Origin: Microbacterium galbinum
GTDB taxonomy: Bacteria; Actinomycetota; Actinomycetes; Actinomycetales; Microbacteriaceae
Assembly (NCBI RefSeq): GCF_023101185.1
Contig: NZ_CP078077.1
Coordinates: 186,001 to 250,000, forward strand
DNA: 64,000 bases
Direction: 5' to 3'
The translations under genes were made by a program, and so were the position numbers. The notes beneath the pieces are model-generated. The model was not told the origin of the DNA. It did not search any database and was given only the letters and a program-made list of their open reading frames with translations. Position 1 is the first letter of the stretch; the number at the start of each line of letters is the position of its first letter. Positions 17,429-27,899 of this stretch are shown here, piece after piece.

Positions 17429-18544
17429 TCAGGCGTCGAAGCCTTCGGCGATCATCTCCACGAGCTCTTCGCGCTCCTCGACCGGGAGGAACGTCGCGGC
17501 CGCGGCGTTGAACTGGAAGGTCTCGAGATCGTCGAGGTCGTACTCGAACGCCTCGACGAGAAGGGCGAGCTCACGGGTGAGCGAGGTCGCGCTCATGGTG
17601 CGGTTGTCGACGTTCACGGTGACGGCGAAGCCGAGCTGGTAGAGCAGATCGAACGGGTGATCGGCGAGCTCCGAGCCCCAGGCGGCGACCGCCCCGGTCT
17701 GCAGGTTCGACGACGGCGACAGTTCGAGCGGGATCTCGCGGTCGCGCACCCAGCGGGCCACCTCGCCGAACTGCACCTGCACCTCATCGCCCTCGCGCGT
17801 GATGACCTCGAGGTCCTCGGCGATGCGCACGCCGTGCCCGAGCCTCAGGGCGCGTCCGTCGAGCAGGGCGGAGCGGATCGAGTCGAGTCCGGCCGCCTCG
17901 CCGGCGTGCACCGTCACGGGGAAGAAGTTGTCGGCGAGGTAGTCGAAGGCCTCGCGATAGTTCGACGACGGGAAGCCGTCCTCGGGGCCCGCGGTGTCGA
18001 AGCCCACGACGCCGCGGCCGCGGAAGTCGACCGCGAGTTCCGCGATCTCGCGGGCGCGATCGTGCTGGCGCATCGCCGACAGCAACTGGCCGACCCGGAT
18101 GCTGTGCCCCGCGGCGTCCGCGGCGTCCTCGCCCTCCTCGATCCCCTGCTGCACGGCCTCGACGACCTGCTCGAGGCTGAGGCCGCCCGCCAGGTGCTGC
18201 TCGGGCGCCCAGCGCACCTCGCCGTAGATCACGCCGTCCTTCGCCAGGTCCTGCACGAACTCCCGGGCCACCCGGGTCAACGCCTCCGGCGTCTGCATGA
18301 CCGCGATCGTGAGGTCGAACGTCTTCAGGTACTCGACCAGCGAGCCCGAATCGCTCTGCTTCGCGAACCAGCGCCCGAGCGAGCGTGCATCGCTCTGCGG
18401 CAGCTCGATGCCCGCGGCATCCGCCAGCTCGACGATCGTCGCCGGACGCAGCGCGCCGTCGAGATGGTCGTGCAGCGACACCTTCGGCAGACTCCGCAGG
18501 GAGATCCCCTGGATCTTGACGTCGCCGTTCGCATCGATCGCCAT
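17429..18544 (-). CDS. add: Adenosine deaminase
   Basis: 371 residues. Converts (deoxy)adenosine to (deoxy)inosine and ammonia. The TIM-barrel metal site is visible: His25 and His27 in SLHDHLDGAL, the TVHAGEAAG strand with the third histidine and catalytic glutamate, LRLGHGVRI, and the late VDNRTMS loop with the metal aspartate. The ATG at 18544 follows ggaggatccc, a strong ribosome-binding site; an upstream extension to 18658 would run through the promoter. It belongs to the nucleoside salvage run but has its own candidate -10 element. Confidence 0.93.
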   Translation of the reverse strand: MAIDANGDVKIQGISLRSLPKVSLHDHLDGALRPATIVELADAAGIELPQSDARSLGRWFAKQSDSGSLVEYLKTFDLTIAVMQTPEALTRVAREFVQDLAKDGVIYGEVRWAPEQHLAGGLSLEQVVEAVQQGIEEGEDAADAAGHSIRVGQLLSAMRQHDRAREIAELAVDFRGRGVVGFDTAGPEDGFPSSNYREAFDYLADNFFPVTVHAGEAAGLDSIRSALLDGRALRLGHGVRIAEDLEVITREGDEVQVQFGEVARWVRDREIPLELSPSSNLQTGAVAAWGSELADHPFDLLYQLGFAVTVNVDNRTMSATSLTRELALLVEAFEYDLDDLETFQFNAAAATFLPVEEREELVEMIAEGFDA

Positions 18545-18593
18545 GGGGATCCTCCAGTCGCAGAAAAGTGTGGCGGTGGTGACCGCCGTGTTC

Positions 18594-18599
18594 AGGGTA
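18594..18599 (-). promoter_or_regulatory. Candidate -10 element upstream of add
   Basis: TACCCT on the minus strand, about 50 nt before the add start, in the 67-bp gap after deoA. It would allow add to be transcribed separately from the uptake genes. Confidence 0.35.
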
Positions 18600-18611
18600 G
18601 CGGGCCGGAGG

Positions 18612-19907
18612 TCAGGCCGTGATGCGTTCGCGCACGATCGGTCCGCGCGCGGGCGCATCCGCTCCGATCTCCCACGCTCCCTCGAGCGCCTCGATCGCGC
18701 GCGGGAAGCGCGCCTCGTCGGCCGCCGAGAGCGTGAACAGCGGCTGTCCGGCGACGACGCGGTCGCCCGGCTTCGCGTGCAGGTCGATCCCCGCCTCGAA
18801 GATCACGGGGTCCTCGGCGCGCGCACGGCCGGCGCCGAGACGCCAGGCCGCGATGCCGAACGGCAGGGCGTCCATGCGGCTGATGACGCCGTCGGCGGGC
18901 GCCGTGACGACGTGGGTCTCGCGGGCGACCGGAAGCGCGGCATCCGGGTCGCCGTCCTGCGCGCGGATCATCGCCTTCCACTGATCCATCGCACGCCCGT
19001 CGTCGAGAGCCGCCTCCACATCGGCATCCGGCTGACCGGCCAGCGCGAGCATCTCGCGGGCGAGCGCGATCGTGAGCTCGCGCACGTCGGCGGGACCGGC
19101 GCCGGCCAGGATCTCGACCGACTCGCGCACCTCGTTGGCATTGCCGATCGCGAAGCCGAGGGGCACGTTCATGTCGGTGAGCAGGGCCGTCGTCGCGACG
19201 CCCGAATCGGTGCCGAGCGCGACCATCGTGCGAGCGAGCTCGCGCGCACGATCGATGTCCTGCATGAAGGCGCCCGACCCGAACTTGACGTCGAGCACGA
19301 GGGCGTCCGTGCCCTCCGCGATCTTCTTCGACATGATGCTCGACGCGATGAGCGGGATCGCCTCGACCGTGCCGGTCACGTCGCGCAGCGCGTAGAGCTT
19401 CTTGTCGGCGGGGGCGAGACCGGAACCCGCCGCGCAGATCACCGCACCCACGTCGCCCTGCATCTGGGCGAACATCTCCTCGTTGCTGAGCGCCGCGCGC
19501 CAGCCGGGGATCGACTCGAGCTTGTCGAGCGTGCCGCCCGTGTGGCCCAGGCCGCGGCCGCTGAGCTGCGGCACCGCCACCCCGAACGCCGCGACCAGCG
19601 GAGCGAGCGGCAGCGTGATCTTGTCGCCCACGCCACCCGTGGAGTGCTTGTCGACCGTCTTCTTGCCGAGGGCGGCGAAGCTCATCCGCTCCCCCGACGC
19701 GATCATCGCGTCGGTGAGCACACGGATCTCCTCGCGCTCCATGCCGCGCTGGAAGATCGCCATCGCGAACGAGGCCATCTGCGCGTCCGACACGTAGCCG
19801 CGCGTGTACGCGTCGACCATCCATCGCAGGGCGGGTTCCGGAACGGCTCCGCCATCGCGCTTCGCGCGGATGACGTCGACCGCGTCGTAGGGCTCCACCG
19901 TGCTCAT
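18612..19907 (-). CDS. deoA: Thymidine phosphorylase (pyrimidine-nucleoside phosphorylase)
   Basis: 431 residues. Phosphorolyses thymidine/deoxyuridine (and possibly uridine) to base and (deoxy)ribose-1-phosphate. Family signatures are the helical N-domain, the glycine-rich phosphate loop DKHSTGGVGDK, SGRGLGHTGGTLDKLES, and the C-terminal barrel-sandwich domain (APADGVISRMDALPFG). The ATG at 19907 overlaps the cdd stop by ATGA. The frame is open further upstream only as a shadow of cdd. Confidence 0.95.
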   Translation of the reverse strand: MSTVEPYDAVDVIRAKRDGGAVPEPALRWMVDAYTRGYVSDAQMASFAMAIFQRGMEREEIRVLTDAMIASGERMSFAALGKKTVDKHSTGGVGDKITLPLAPLVAAFGVAVPQLSGRGLGHTGGTLDKLESIPGWRAALSNEEMFAQMQGDVGAVICAAGSGLAPADKKLYALRDVTGTVEAIPLIASSIMSKKIAEGTDALVLDVKFGSGAFMQDIDRARELARTMVALGTDSGVATTALLTDMNVPLGFAIGNANEVRESVEILAGAGPADVRELTIALAREMLALAGQPDADVEAALDDGRAMDQWKAMIRAQDGDPDAALPVARETHVVTAPADGVISRMDALPFGIAAWRLGAGRARAEDPVIFEAGIDLHAKPGDRVVAGQPLFTLSAADEARFPRAIEALEGAWEIGADAPARGPIVRERITA

Positions 19908-20302
19908 CGTGCGTCCTCCAGGTCGCGGGGGCCGAACGCGTCCGGCAGTACTTCGTCGATCGTGCGGATGCCGGAGACGGTCTCGAGCAGCATTCCGGGC
20001 ATCGCGTGCTCGAACAGCAGCTGACGGCAGCGGCCGCACGGCATGATCGTCTGCCCGTCGTTGTTCACGCACACGAAGGCGACGAGCTGGCCGCCGCCGG
20101 ACATGTGCAGATCGCCGACGAGAGCGCACTCGGCGCACAGGGTGACGCCGTACGACGCGTTCTCGACGTTGCAGCCGGCGACGATGCGCCCGTCTCCCAC
20201 CAGTGCCGCAGCCCCCACGCGGTAGCGCGAGTAGGGGGCGTAGGCCTTCTCCATGGCGGACGTGGCGACCTGACGCAGCTCGTCCCAGTCGATGTCTGTC
20301 AT
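19904..20302 (-). CDS. cdd: Cytidine deaminase
   Basis: 132 residues, the usual length of the homotetrameric class. Converts (deoxy)cytidine to (deoxy)uridine. The zinc site is complete: Cys56 with the catalytic Glu58 in LCAECALVG, and Cys89 and Cys92 in MPCGRCRQLL. It lies 7 bp after the permease gene and overlaps deoA, so deaminated nucleosides can go straight to the phosphorylase. Confidence 0.96.
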   Translation of the reverse strand: MTDIDWDELRQVATSAMEKAYAPYSRYRVGAAALVGDGRIVAGCNVENASYGVTLCAECALVGDLHMSGGGQLVAFVCVNNDGQTIMPCGRCRQLLFEHAMPGMLLETVSGIRTIDEVLPDAFGPRDLEDAR

Positions 20303-20309
20303 GTCTCTC

Positions 20310-21590
20310 CTAGGACTTGATGTACGGTTCGCCGTCGGCCGCGGGGGCCCGCGACTTCCCGACGAGGCCGGCGACCGCGAAGATCGTCACGACGTACGGC
20401 AGCATGAGCATGAACTGGCTCGGCACCGGGGATCCGATGACGCTGAGCACGCCCTGCAGGTTGGTGGCGAAGCCGAACAGCAGCGCCGCGAGTGTGGCCT
20501 TGATCGGGTCCCACTTACCGAAGATCACCGCGGCGAGGGCGATGAAGCCCGCGCCCGCCGTCATCTCCTGGTTGAAGCGCGGCACCGAGACGAGCGTGTA
20601 GAACGCGCCGCCCATGCCGGCGACGGCACCGGCGAGCAGGATCGCCCGGTAGCGGGTCGCCAGAACCTTGATGCCGACCGTGTCGGCCGCCTGCGGGTGC
20701 TCGCCGACCGCGCGCAGGCGCAGACCCCACCGGGTGCGGTACAGACCGAACCAGACGAGCGCGACCACGAAGAACATCAGGTAGACGATGAACGACTGGC
20801 GGAACAGGATCGGGCCGATGACCGGGATCTCGCTCAGCACGGGGATCGACACGGTGTCGAACGTGGCCGGGCTGTTGAGGGTCTCGGTGTTCGGGGCGAG
20901 CACCACGCGGAAGAGGAAGGTCGTCAGACCGATCACCAGCACGTTGAGCACGACACCGACGATGACCTGGTCGACGTAGTACGTGATCGTGAAGACGCCG
21001 AGCACGAGCGAGACGAGCATGCCCGCCCCCATCGCGGCGACCAGACCCGCCCACGGTGAACCGGTGATCGACGAGGCGATCGCCGCCGAGAAGGCACCCG
21101 CCAGCAGCTGCGCCTCGATCGCGATGTTCACGACACCGGCGCGCTCACCGATCACGCCGCCCAGGGCGCCGAAGATCAGGGGCGTGGCCAGGGCCAGCGC
21201 TCCCCCGAGCAGGCTGATCATGCGCAGCGTCTCACCGGCGGCGGCCCAGGCGAGGAAGCCGAGCAGGAGGGCCGCGACGTAGACGATCACCAACCACAGC
21301 GGGATGCTGCGACGAGCGGATGCCCGCACGAACGCGAAGACGGTGACCGCGGCGAGCACCACGACGGCGACCCAGGCGGTCGCGTTCGCGGGCAGGATCA
21401 CGTCCGGGATCGCGAAGAACGCGTCGGCCGAGGCCAGTCGGAAGGTCGTCTCCCCGTCGCGCGGGGCGAGCAACGGCAGGAGGGCGAACAGGACCGTGAA
21501 GATCCCGAAGATGATCGGCGCCTTCCACGAGGCGACGGCGACGGCGCGCGGCTCCTCGATCGCGACGGCGGCATTCGTGACGGCGCTCAT
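20310..21590 (-). CDS. Nucleoside ABC transporter permease (second subunit)
   Basis: 426 residues, about ten hydrophobic segments of the branched-chain-permease-like family used with BMP-type binding proteins. Conserved segment: GGVIGERAGVVNIAIEA-type loop after the third membrane segment, where GERAGVVNIA faces the ATPase. The true ATG is at 21590, inside a 4-base overlap with the first permease gene. A longer frame to 22328 is a shadow. Forms the translocation pore with the product of 21587-22858. Confidence 0.92.
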   Translation of the reverse strand: MSAVTNAAVAIEEPRAVAVASWKAPIIFGIFTVLFALLPLLAPRDGETTFRLASADAFFAIPDVILPANATAWVAVVVLAAVTVFAFVRASARRSIPLWLVIVYVAALLLGFLAWAAAGETLRMISLLGGALALATPLIFGALGGVIGERAGVVNIAIEAQLLAGAFSAAIASSITGSPWAGLVAAMGAGMLVSLVLGVFTITYYVDQVIVGVVLNVLVIGLTTFLFRVVLAPNTETLNSPATFDTVSIPVLSEIPVIGPILFRQSFIVYLMFFVVALVWFGLYRTRWGLRLRAVGEHPQAADTVGIKVLATRYRAILLAGAVAGMGGAFYTLVSVPRFNQEMTAGAGFIALAAVIFGKWDPIKATLAALLFGFATNLQGVLSVIGSPVPSQFMLMLPYVVTIFAVAGLVGKSRAPAADGEPYIKS

Positions 21591-22854
21591 GCCGACACCT
21601 CCTGCTTCTGCGACTTCTTGGCCGCTCGGGTCTTCTTGCGTGAGGGACGCCCGGGCTGCGGGAGACCGAACATCGCGCGCACCAGCGGGGGCGCGGCGAT
21701 GAAGAGCACGATCAGCGACTGCACGACGAGCACGATCTCGATCGGGATGCCCTGGGAGGACTGCATCGTGAAGCCACCGGTCTTGAACGCCCCGAAGAGG
21801 AGTCCGGCGCCGAGGATGCCGATCGGCGAGGAGCGCCCGAGCAGAGCGACCGTGATGGCGTCGAAGCCGATGCCCGCGTCGATCGAACCGCCGAAACCGC
21901 TGGTCTCGGTGCCGAGGATCTGGCTGATGCCGGCGATGCCGATGAGGGCACCGGCGATGAGCATCACGACGAAGTACATCTTTCCGACATCGATGCCGGC
22001 GACGCGCGCGGCCGCCGGGTTCTCCCCGACCGCACGGAAGCGGAAGCCGAGCGAAGAGCGCTCGAGCAGCCACCAGGTGAAGGCGACGGCGGCGAGTGCC
22101 ACGACGAAGCCCCAGTGCAGCTTGTAGGAATCGCCGAGCAGCGACGGGAGCACCGCGGAGTCGGGCATCGGAGCCGTCTTCGGGTTGCTCGACCCCGGAG
22201 CCTGCAGGATGCCCTGCGTCGCCAGCATCCAGGCCAGCAGGTAGAAGGCGATGTGGTTGAGCATGATCGTCGTGATCACCTCGTGCGCGCCGGTGCGCGC
22301 CTTGAGCAGTCCGGCGATACCGGCCCACAGGGCTGCGGCGACCATACCGGCGATGACGGCGGCGATCAGGTGCAGCGGGAACGGCATGTCGATCTGCGTC
22401 GCGACGTATCCGCCGGCCGCGGCCGCCATGAGCATCTGCCCCTGACCACCGATGTTGAACAGCCCGGCGCGGAACGCGAGGCCGACGCCGAGTCCGGCCG
22501 CGATCAGCGGCGTCGCGAACTTGAGCGTCTCGGTCAGCGGACGGATGCCGGTGGCGAAGTCGTCGGCGTTGAAGTTGTAGATCGCGCCGCGGAACAGCGC
22601 GGCGTACGCACCGCTGACGGCCTGCCAGACGGCGGCGATCATGTCACCGGGACGGGCGAAGAAGTACCCCGCCGTCTCCTGCACCTCTTCGTTCGTCGCC
22701 GCGATCATGATCGAGCCGACGACGACCGCGATCAGGACGGCGAGCACCGAGATGATCGCGTTGCCCGAGACGATCTGCTGGAACGCGACGCGCCACCGCG
22801 AGGGGGCCACGACGGTCTCCGGCTCGGCGAGCGGTCCCTTGGTCCCTGCGACGC

Positions 22855-22858
<4 letters not shown>
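21587..22858 (-). CDS. Nucleoside ABC transporter permease (first subunit)
   Basis: 423 residues with an N-terminal tail, about ten membrane segments and the coupling motif FRAGLFNIGGQGQ that contacts the ATPase. The C-terminus is strongly basic (SRKKTRAAKKSQKQ). It overlaps the ATPase gene and the second permease gene by 4 bases each. The pairing of this subunit, the other permease, a double ATPase and a BMP lipoprotein is the known NupABC/BmpA nucleoside importer layout. Confidence 0.92.
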
Positions 22859-24363
<1,505 letters not shown>

Positions 24364-24417
24364 GTATTCGATCCTATTCAGCAGACCGGAGCGTCGGGAA
24401 TGCCTCCCGACAGGACG

Positions 24418-24453
24418 GAACGGGGAGGCCGACGAGCGTCGGCCTCCCCGTTC
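24418..24453 (-). terminator. Hairpin between the BMP lipoprotein and ATPase genes
   Basis: 16-bp perfect stem (gaacggggaggccgac and its complement) with a 4-nt loop, followed on the minus strand by a short pyrimidine stretch. Partial termination here would give more binding protein than membrane and ATPase subunits. Confidence 0.7.
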
Positions 24454-24461
24454 TCAGTGAA

Positions 24462-25556
24462 TCACTCGCTCAGGTAGGAGTTGACGGTGACGGTGCCGTC
24501 GATGATGTCCTGCTGCAGCTGGGTGACCTCGTCCTGCAGGCCGGCGTCGACCTTGTCGGCGAAGTTGTGGAGGTCGGCGATGCCGACGCCCTCGTTCTCC
24601 AGCGTGCCGATGTAGGTCTCCGGGTCGAACTCGCCCTTGCCGCTGGCGAGGACGGCCTCGTAGGTCGAGAGGTCCATGGCCTTGAGGACCGAGGTGAGCA
24701 CGACGTCCTCCGTGCTCGGGTCGGTCTCGAACAGGTCGGCGTCGGCGCCGATCAGCGCGACATCCTTACCGGACTCCTTGATGGCCTGCTGCGCCGACTG
24801 GTAGATCGGGCCGCCGACGGGGAAGATGACGTCGACGTCCTGGTCGAGAACGTTGACGGCGACCTGCTTGGCGTCCTGGTTGGCCTCGAAGCCACCCGTG
24901 AACGAGCCGGTCTTGCCGTCCCAACCGACGACCTGGACGTCGGTGCCCTTGACCTCGTTGTAGTGGTCGACGCCCTGCTTGAAGCCGTCCATGAAGATCG
25001 TGACGGTCGGGAACTCCATGCCACCGAAGGTGCCGACCTTGCCGGTCTTCGAGTAGCCGGCCGACAGGTAGCCCGCGAGGAAGGCGGCCTGGGCGGTGTC
25101 GTAGAGGAGCGGCTTGATGTTGTCCGCGTCCTTGGTTCCGTCGAAGTCGTTGTCGGCGGCGTCGTCGACGAGGATGAAGTCGACGTCCTCGTTGGCGGTG
25201 GCAGCCTCGACCGTGGCGGCCGAGAGGGCGAAGCCCACGGCGACGATCGCGTTGCAGCCCTCGTCGACGAGGTTCGTGATGTTGGGACCGTACTCGGTCT
25301 CGGCGTTGGACTGGACGTCCTTCAGCTTGACACCGAGCTCATCGGCGGCCTTCGTGGCGCCCTCGAACGAGAGCTGGTTGAACGACTTGTCGTCGAAGCC
25401 GCCCATGTCGGAGACGATGCAGGGCAGGAAGTCGGGGGTGTCGCCGCCCGCGTCGCCGCCCGATTCGGCCGGTGCCTGGCCACAGCCGGCGAGAGCGAAG
25501 ATGACGCTCGCGGCGACGGTCGCGCCGAGAAGCTTCTTGGTGGTGGAGATGGTCAA
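24462..25556 (-). CDS. BMP-family nucleoside-binding lipoprotein
   Basis: 364 residues. Signal peptide with lipobox LAGC (lipidated Cys25), then a PF02608-type binding protein: SDMGGFDDKSFNQLSFEG near the start and FLAGYLSAGYSKTGKVG mid-protein are characteristic. The start is TTG at 25556, supported by agggagg 6-7 nt upstream on the minus strand; no ATG or GTG fits. It captures nucleosides outside the membrane and delivers them to the two permeases. First gene of the salvage run. Confidence 0.92.
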   Translation of the reverse strand: MTISTTKKLLGATVAASVIFALAGCGQAPAESGGDAGGDTPDFLPCIVSDMGGFDDKSFNQLSFEGATKAADELGVKLKDVQSNAETEYGPNITNLVDEGCNAIVAVGFALSAATVEAATANEDVDFILVDDAADNDFDGTKDADNIKPLLYDTAQAAFLAGYLSAGYSKTGKVGTFGGMEFPTVTIFMDGFKQGVDHYNEVKGTDVQVVGWDGKTGSFTGGFEANQDAKQVAVNVLDQDVDVIFPVGGPIYQSAQQAIKESGKDVALIGADADLFETDPSTEDVVLTSVLKAMDLSTYEAVLASGKGEFDPETYIGTLENEGVGIADLHNFADKVDAGLQDEVTQLQQDIIDGTVTVNSYLSE

Positions 25557-25683
25557 CTCAGTGCCTCCCTGAACGGAACCGCGTCCCTCGCGGATCGATC
25601 AAAGTTACCTACTGTTTCACCCTTTTCGCATACCGGCGGCCCTGGGTCCGGTGAATCTTTACAAACTCGAAACCTGGAGCGCC

Positions 25684-25707
25684 GATGAGCACGATGCGCT
25701 GCTCATC
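25684..25707 (-). terminator. Inverted repeat at the end of the mannose-1-phosphate guanylyltransferase gene
   Basis: 8-bp arms gatgagca/tgctcatc with an 8-nt loop overlap the stop codon region. The 149-bp gap beyond it (25557-25705) also holds AT-rich sequence that must contain the promoter of the nucleoside importer. Confidence 0.4.
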
Positions 25708-26821
25708 AGAGCACATCGCCCCGTCCCGTGAGTTTGAGCGACTCCACGACACCCTTCACCCGCTGCGCGTGCTCGACCGTCGTGACCAGCAGCGCATCGG
25801 GCGTGTCGACCACCACGATGTCCTGAACGCCCACCAGGCTGATCACCCGCGAGGTCTGACTCACGAGGATTCCGCTCGCGGCATCCGACAGCACGCGGGC
25901 GTGCGGCCCGAGGACCGCGAGATCGTTCTTGCGCCCGTTCGTGATGAGCTTCGTGAGCGAGGCGAAGTCCCCCACGTCGTCCCAGTCGAAGTGGCCCGGA
26001 ACCACGGCGAGGCGCCCGCGGCGCGCGGCCGGCTCGGCCACGGCGTAGTCGATCGCGATCTTCTTCAGACGCGGCCAGATCCGATCGACCGCGGGACCGC
26101 GGGCCTCACGGTCGTCCCAGGCCTCGGCCAGCTCCTGCAGTCCCGCGTGCAGCTCGGGCTCGTTCGCCGCGAGCTCGTCGAGCAGCACGCTCGCCTTCGC
26201 GATGAACATCCCCGCGTTCCACAGGTAGCCGCGGTCGGCGAGGTATCCCTTCGCCGTCTCGAGGTCGGGCTTCTCGACGAAGGTGTCGACGAGCGCCGCC
26301 TCGCGCGCGCCGTCGACCACGAGCTCGGCGCCCATCTTGATGTAGCCGAATCCGACGGCCGGCTCCGTGGGTGAGATGCCGATGGTGCAGATGTAGCCCT
26401 CACGGGCCACCTCCACGGCATCCCGCACCGCGAACTCGAACACGCGCGTACCGCGGATGACGTGATCGGCGCTGAACGACCCGATGATCACGTCGGGGTC
26501 GCGGCGGTGGAGGATGGCGGCGGCGAGGCCGATCGCAGCAGCGGACTCGCGCGGCTCGGATTCGAGGAAGACGTTCAGATCGGCGATGCCCGGCAGCTGC
26601 TCCTCGACCGCGGCGCGGTGAGCGCGACCGGTGACGACGGCGATGCGATCGGGGCCCGCGAGGGGAACGAGCCGGTCCCAGGTGTCGCGCAGCAGCGAGT
26701 GACCCGACCCGGTGAGGTCGTGCAGGAACTTCGGCGCATCCGCTCGGGACAGCGGCCACAGCCGGCTGCCGATTCCGCCCGCGGGGATCACGGCGTAGAA
26801 GTCTTCGATCGGTTCCGTCAT
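25706..26821 (-). CDS. manC: Mannose-1-phosphate guanylyltransferase
   Basis: 371 residues of the sugar-nucleotide transferase fold. The N-terminal motif PAGGIGSRLWPLSR-ADAPKF (residues 13-32) binds GTP and is diagnostic of the GDP-mannose pyrophosphorylase group. FVEKPDLETAK and LWNAGMFIAK follow in order. Makes GDP-mannose from mannose-1-phosphate and GTP for glycosylation and envelope mannans. No phosphomannose isomerase domain is attached. The ATG at 26821 lies 6 nt after a minus-strand -10 box and appears leaderless. Confidence 0.9.
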   Translation of the reverse strand: MTEPIEDFYAVIPAGGIGSRLWPLSRADAPKFLHDLTGSGHSLLRDTWDRLVPLAGPDRIAVVTGRAHRAAVEEQLPGIADLNVFLESEPRESAAAIGLAAAILHRRDPDVIIGSFSADHVIRGTRVFEFAVRDAVEVAREGYICTIGISPTEPAVGFGYIKMGAELVVDGAREAALVDTFVEKPDLETAKGYLADRGYLWNAGMFIAKASVLLDELAANEPELHAGLQELAEAWDDREARGPAVDRIWPRLKKIAIDYAVAEPAARRGRLAVVPGHFDWDDVGDFASLTKLITNGRKNDLAVLGPHARVLSDAASGILVSQTSRVISLVGVQDIVVVDTPDALLVTTVEHAQRVKGVVESLKLTGRGDVL

Positions 26822-26827
26822 CCCGCC

Positions 26828-26833
26828 AGGGTA
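26828..26833 (-). promoter_or_regulatory. -10 element, leaderless promoter of manC
   Basis: TACCCT on the minus strand, then 6 nt (ggcggg) and the ATG. Confidence 0.5.
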
Positions 26834-26930
26834 TCCCGGGGCGATCGCAGACTCCCGGTGCTGCTCAAGAACGCCTCAAGACCCGCCGGAGTTAGGTTCC
26901 CCTTCGTCGCCCCCCGCTGGAAGACGGGAA

Positions 26931-26936
26931 TAGGAT
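26931..26936 (+). promoter_or_regulatory. Candidate -10 element of the sdh operon
   Basis: TAGGAT about 64 nt before the sdhC start, giving a leader of about 57 nt that ends in a good ribosome-binding site (agggagga). Confidence 0.45.
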
Positions 26937-26999
26937 GGACACCGATCGGGCGTGCCTGGCGGCATGCGACCGACGCACATCGATCCAGGGAGGACGACC

Positions 27000-27437
27000 G
27001 TGTCCACGAGCGCTCGCTTGACACCGTCGATTTCGGAAACCACGTCCAAGACCCCCCGCGGCACCCTCTACCGGGGTCGCGAAGGCATGTGGTCGTGGGT
27101 GCTTCACCGCATCACCGGAGTCGCCATCTTCTTCTTCCTGTTGGTGCACGTGCTCGACACGGCGCTGATCAGGGTCTCACCCGAGGCGTACAACGCCGTC
27201 ATCGGCACCTACAAGAACCCGATCATGGCGATCGGCGAGGTCGTCCTGGTCGCGGGCATCGTGTTCCACGCGATGAACGGACTGCGCATCATCGCCGTCG
27301 ACTTCTGGTCGAAGGGCGCGAAGTACCAGCGACAGCTCTTCTGGGGCGTGCTGCTGGTGTGGGGCATCATCATGGCCGGTTTCGTGCCGCGACACCTCAT
27401 GCTCGCGTTCGCCGGATTCACGGGGGGTGGACACTGA
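27000..27437 (+). CDS. sdhC: Succinate dehydrogenase cytochrome b556 subunit
   Basis: 145 residues, GTG start after agggaggacg. Three membrane segments; WSWVLHRITGVAIFF holds the conserved HRITG of SdhC, and a histidine in the second segment (IVFHAMNGLRII) is the likely haem ligand. With SdhD it anchors the dehydrogenase in the membrane and passes electrons to menaquinone. It overlaps sdhD by a TGATG junction. An open frame to 26952 lacks a ribosome-binding site. Confidence 0.93.
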   Translation: MSTSARLTPSISETTSKTPRGTLYRGREGMWSWVLHRITGVAIFFFLLVHVLDTALIRVSPEAYNAVIGTYKNPIMAIGEVVLVAGIVFHAMNGLRIIAVDFWSKGAKYQRQLFWGVLLVWGIIMAGFVPRHLMLAFAGFTGGGH

Positions 27438-27880
27438 TGTCCTCGCAGACCATCGCAGCGCCGGCCCGTCGCCGCCGCGGATTCAACCTCGAGAAGTGGG
27501 GCTGGATCTTCATGCGCGCCTCGGGCATCGTGCTCGTCGTGCTGATCTTCGGCCACCTCTTCATCAACCTCATGGTCGGCGAGGGCATCCACGCCCTGGA
27601 CTTCGCGTTCATCGCCGGCAAGTTCGCGACCCCGTTCTGGCAGTGGTGGGACGTGCTGATGCTGTGGCTCGCGCTGATCCACGGCGCGAACGGCATGCGC
27701 ACGATCGTGAACGACTACGTCACGAACAACACCGCCCGCAAGGCGCTCATCTGGGCACTCGGCCTCGCCGCCGGACTGCTGATCCTGCTCGGCACGCTCG
27801 TCGTGTTCACGTTCGACCCCTGCTTGGGCGTGACCGAGTCGAGCACGCTGTGGGATTCGTGCCAGTCGCTGGGCAACTAA
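27437..27880 (+). CDS. sdhD: Succinate dehydrogenase membrane anchor subunit
   Basis: 147 residues with three membrane segments. Recognisable features are [18 protein letters not shown] (first segment, conserved R and H) and [17 protein letters not shown] after the second. Second membrane subunit of complex II. Coupled to sdhC by shared bases and followed 19 bp later by sdhA. Confidence 0.92.
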   Translation: MSSQTIAAPARRRRGFNLEKWGWIFMRASGIVLVVLIFGHLFINLMVGEGIHALDFAFIAGKFATPFWQWWDVLMLWLALIHGANGMRTIVNDYVTNNTARKALIWALGLAAGLLILLGTLVVFTFDPCLGVTESSTLWDSCQSLGN

Positions 27881-27899
27881 AGAAGAAGGCATACGAGAA

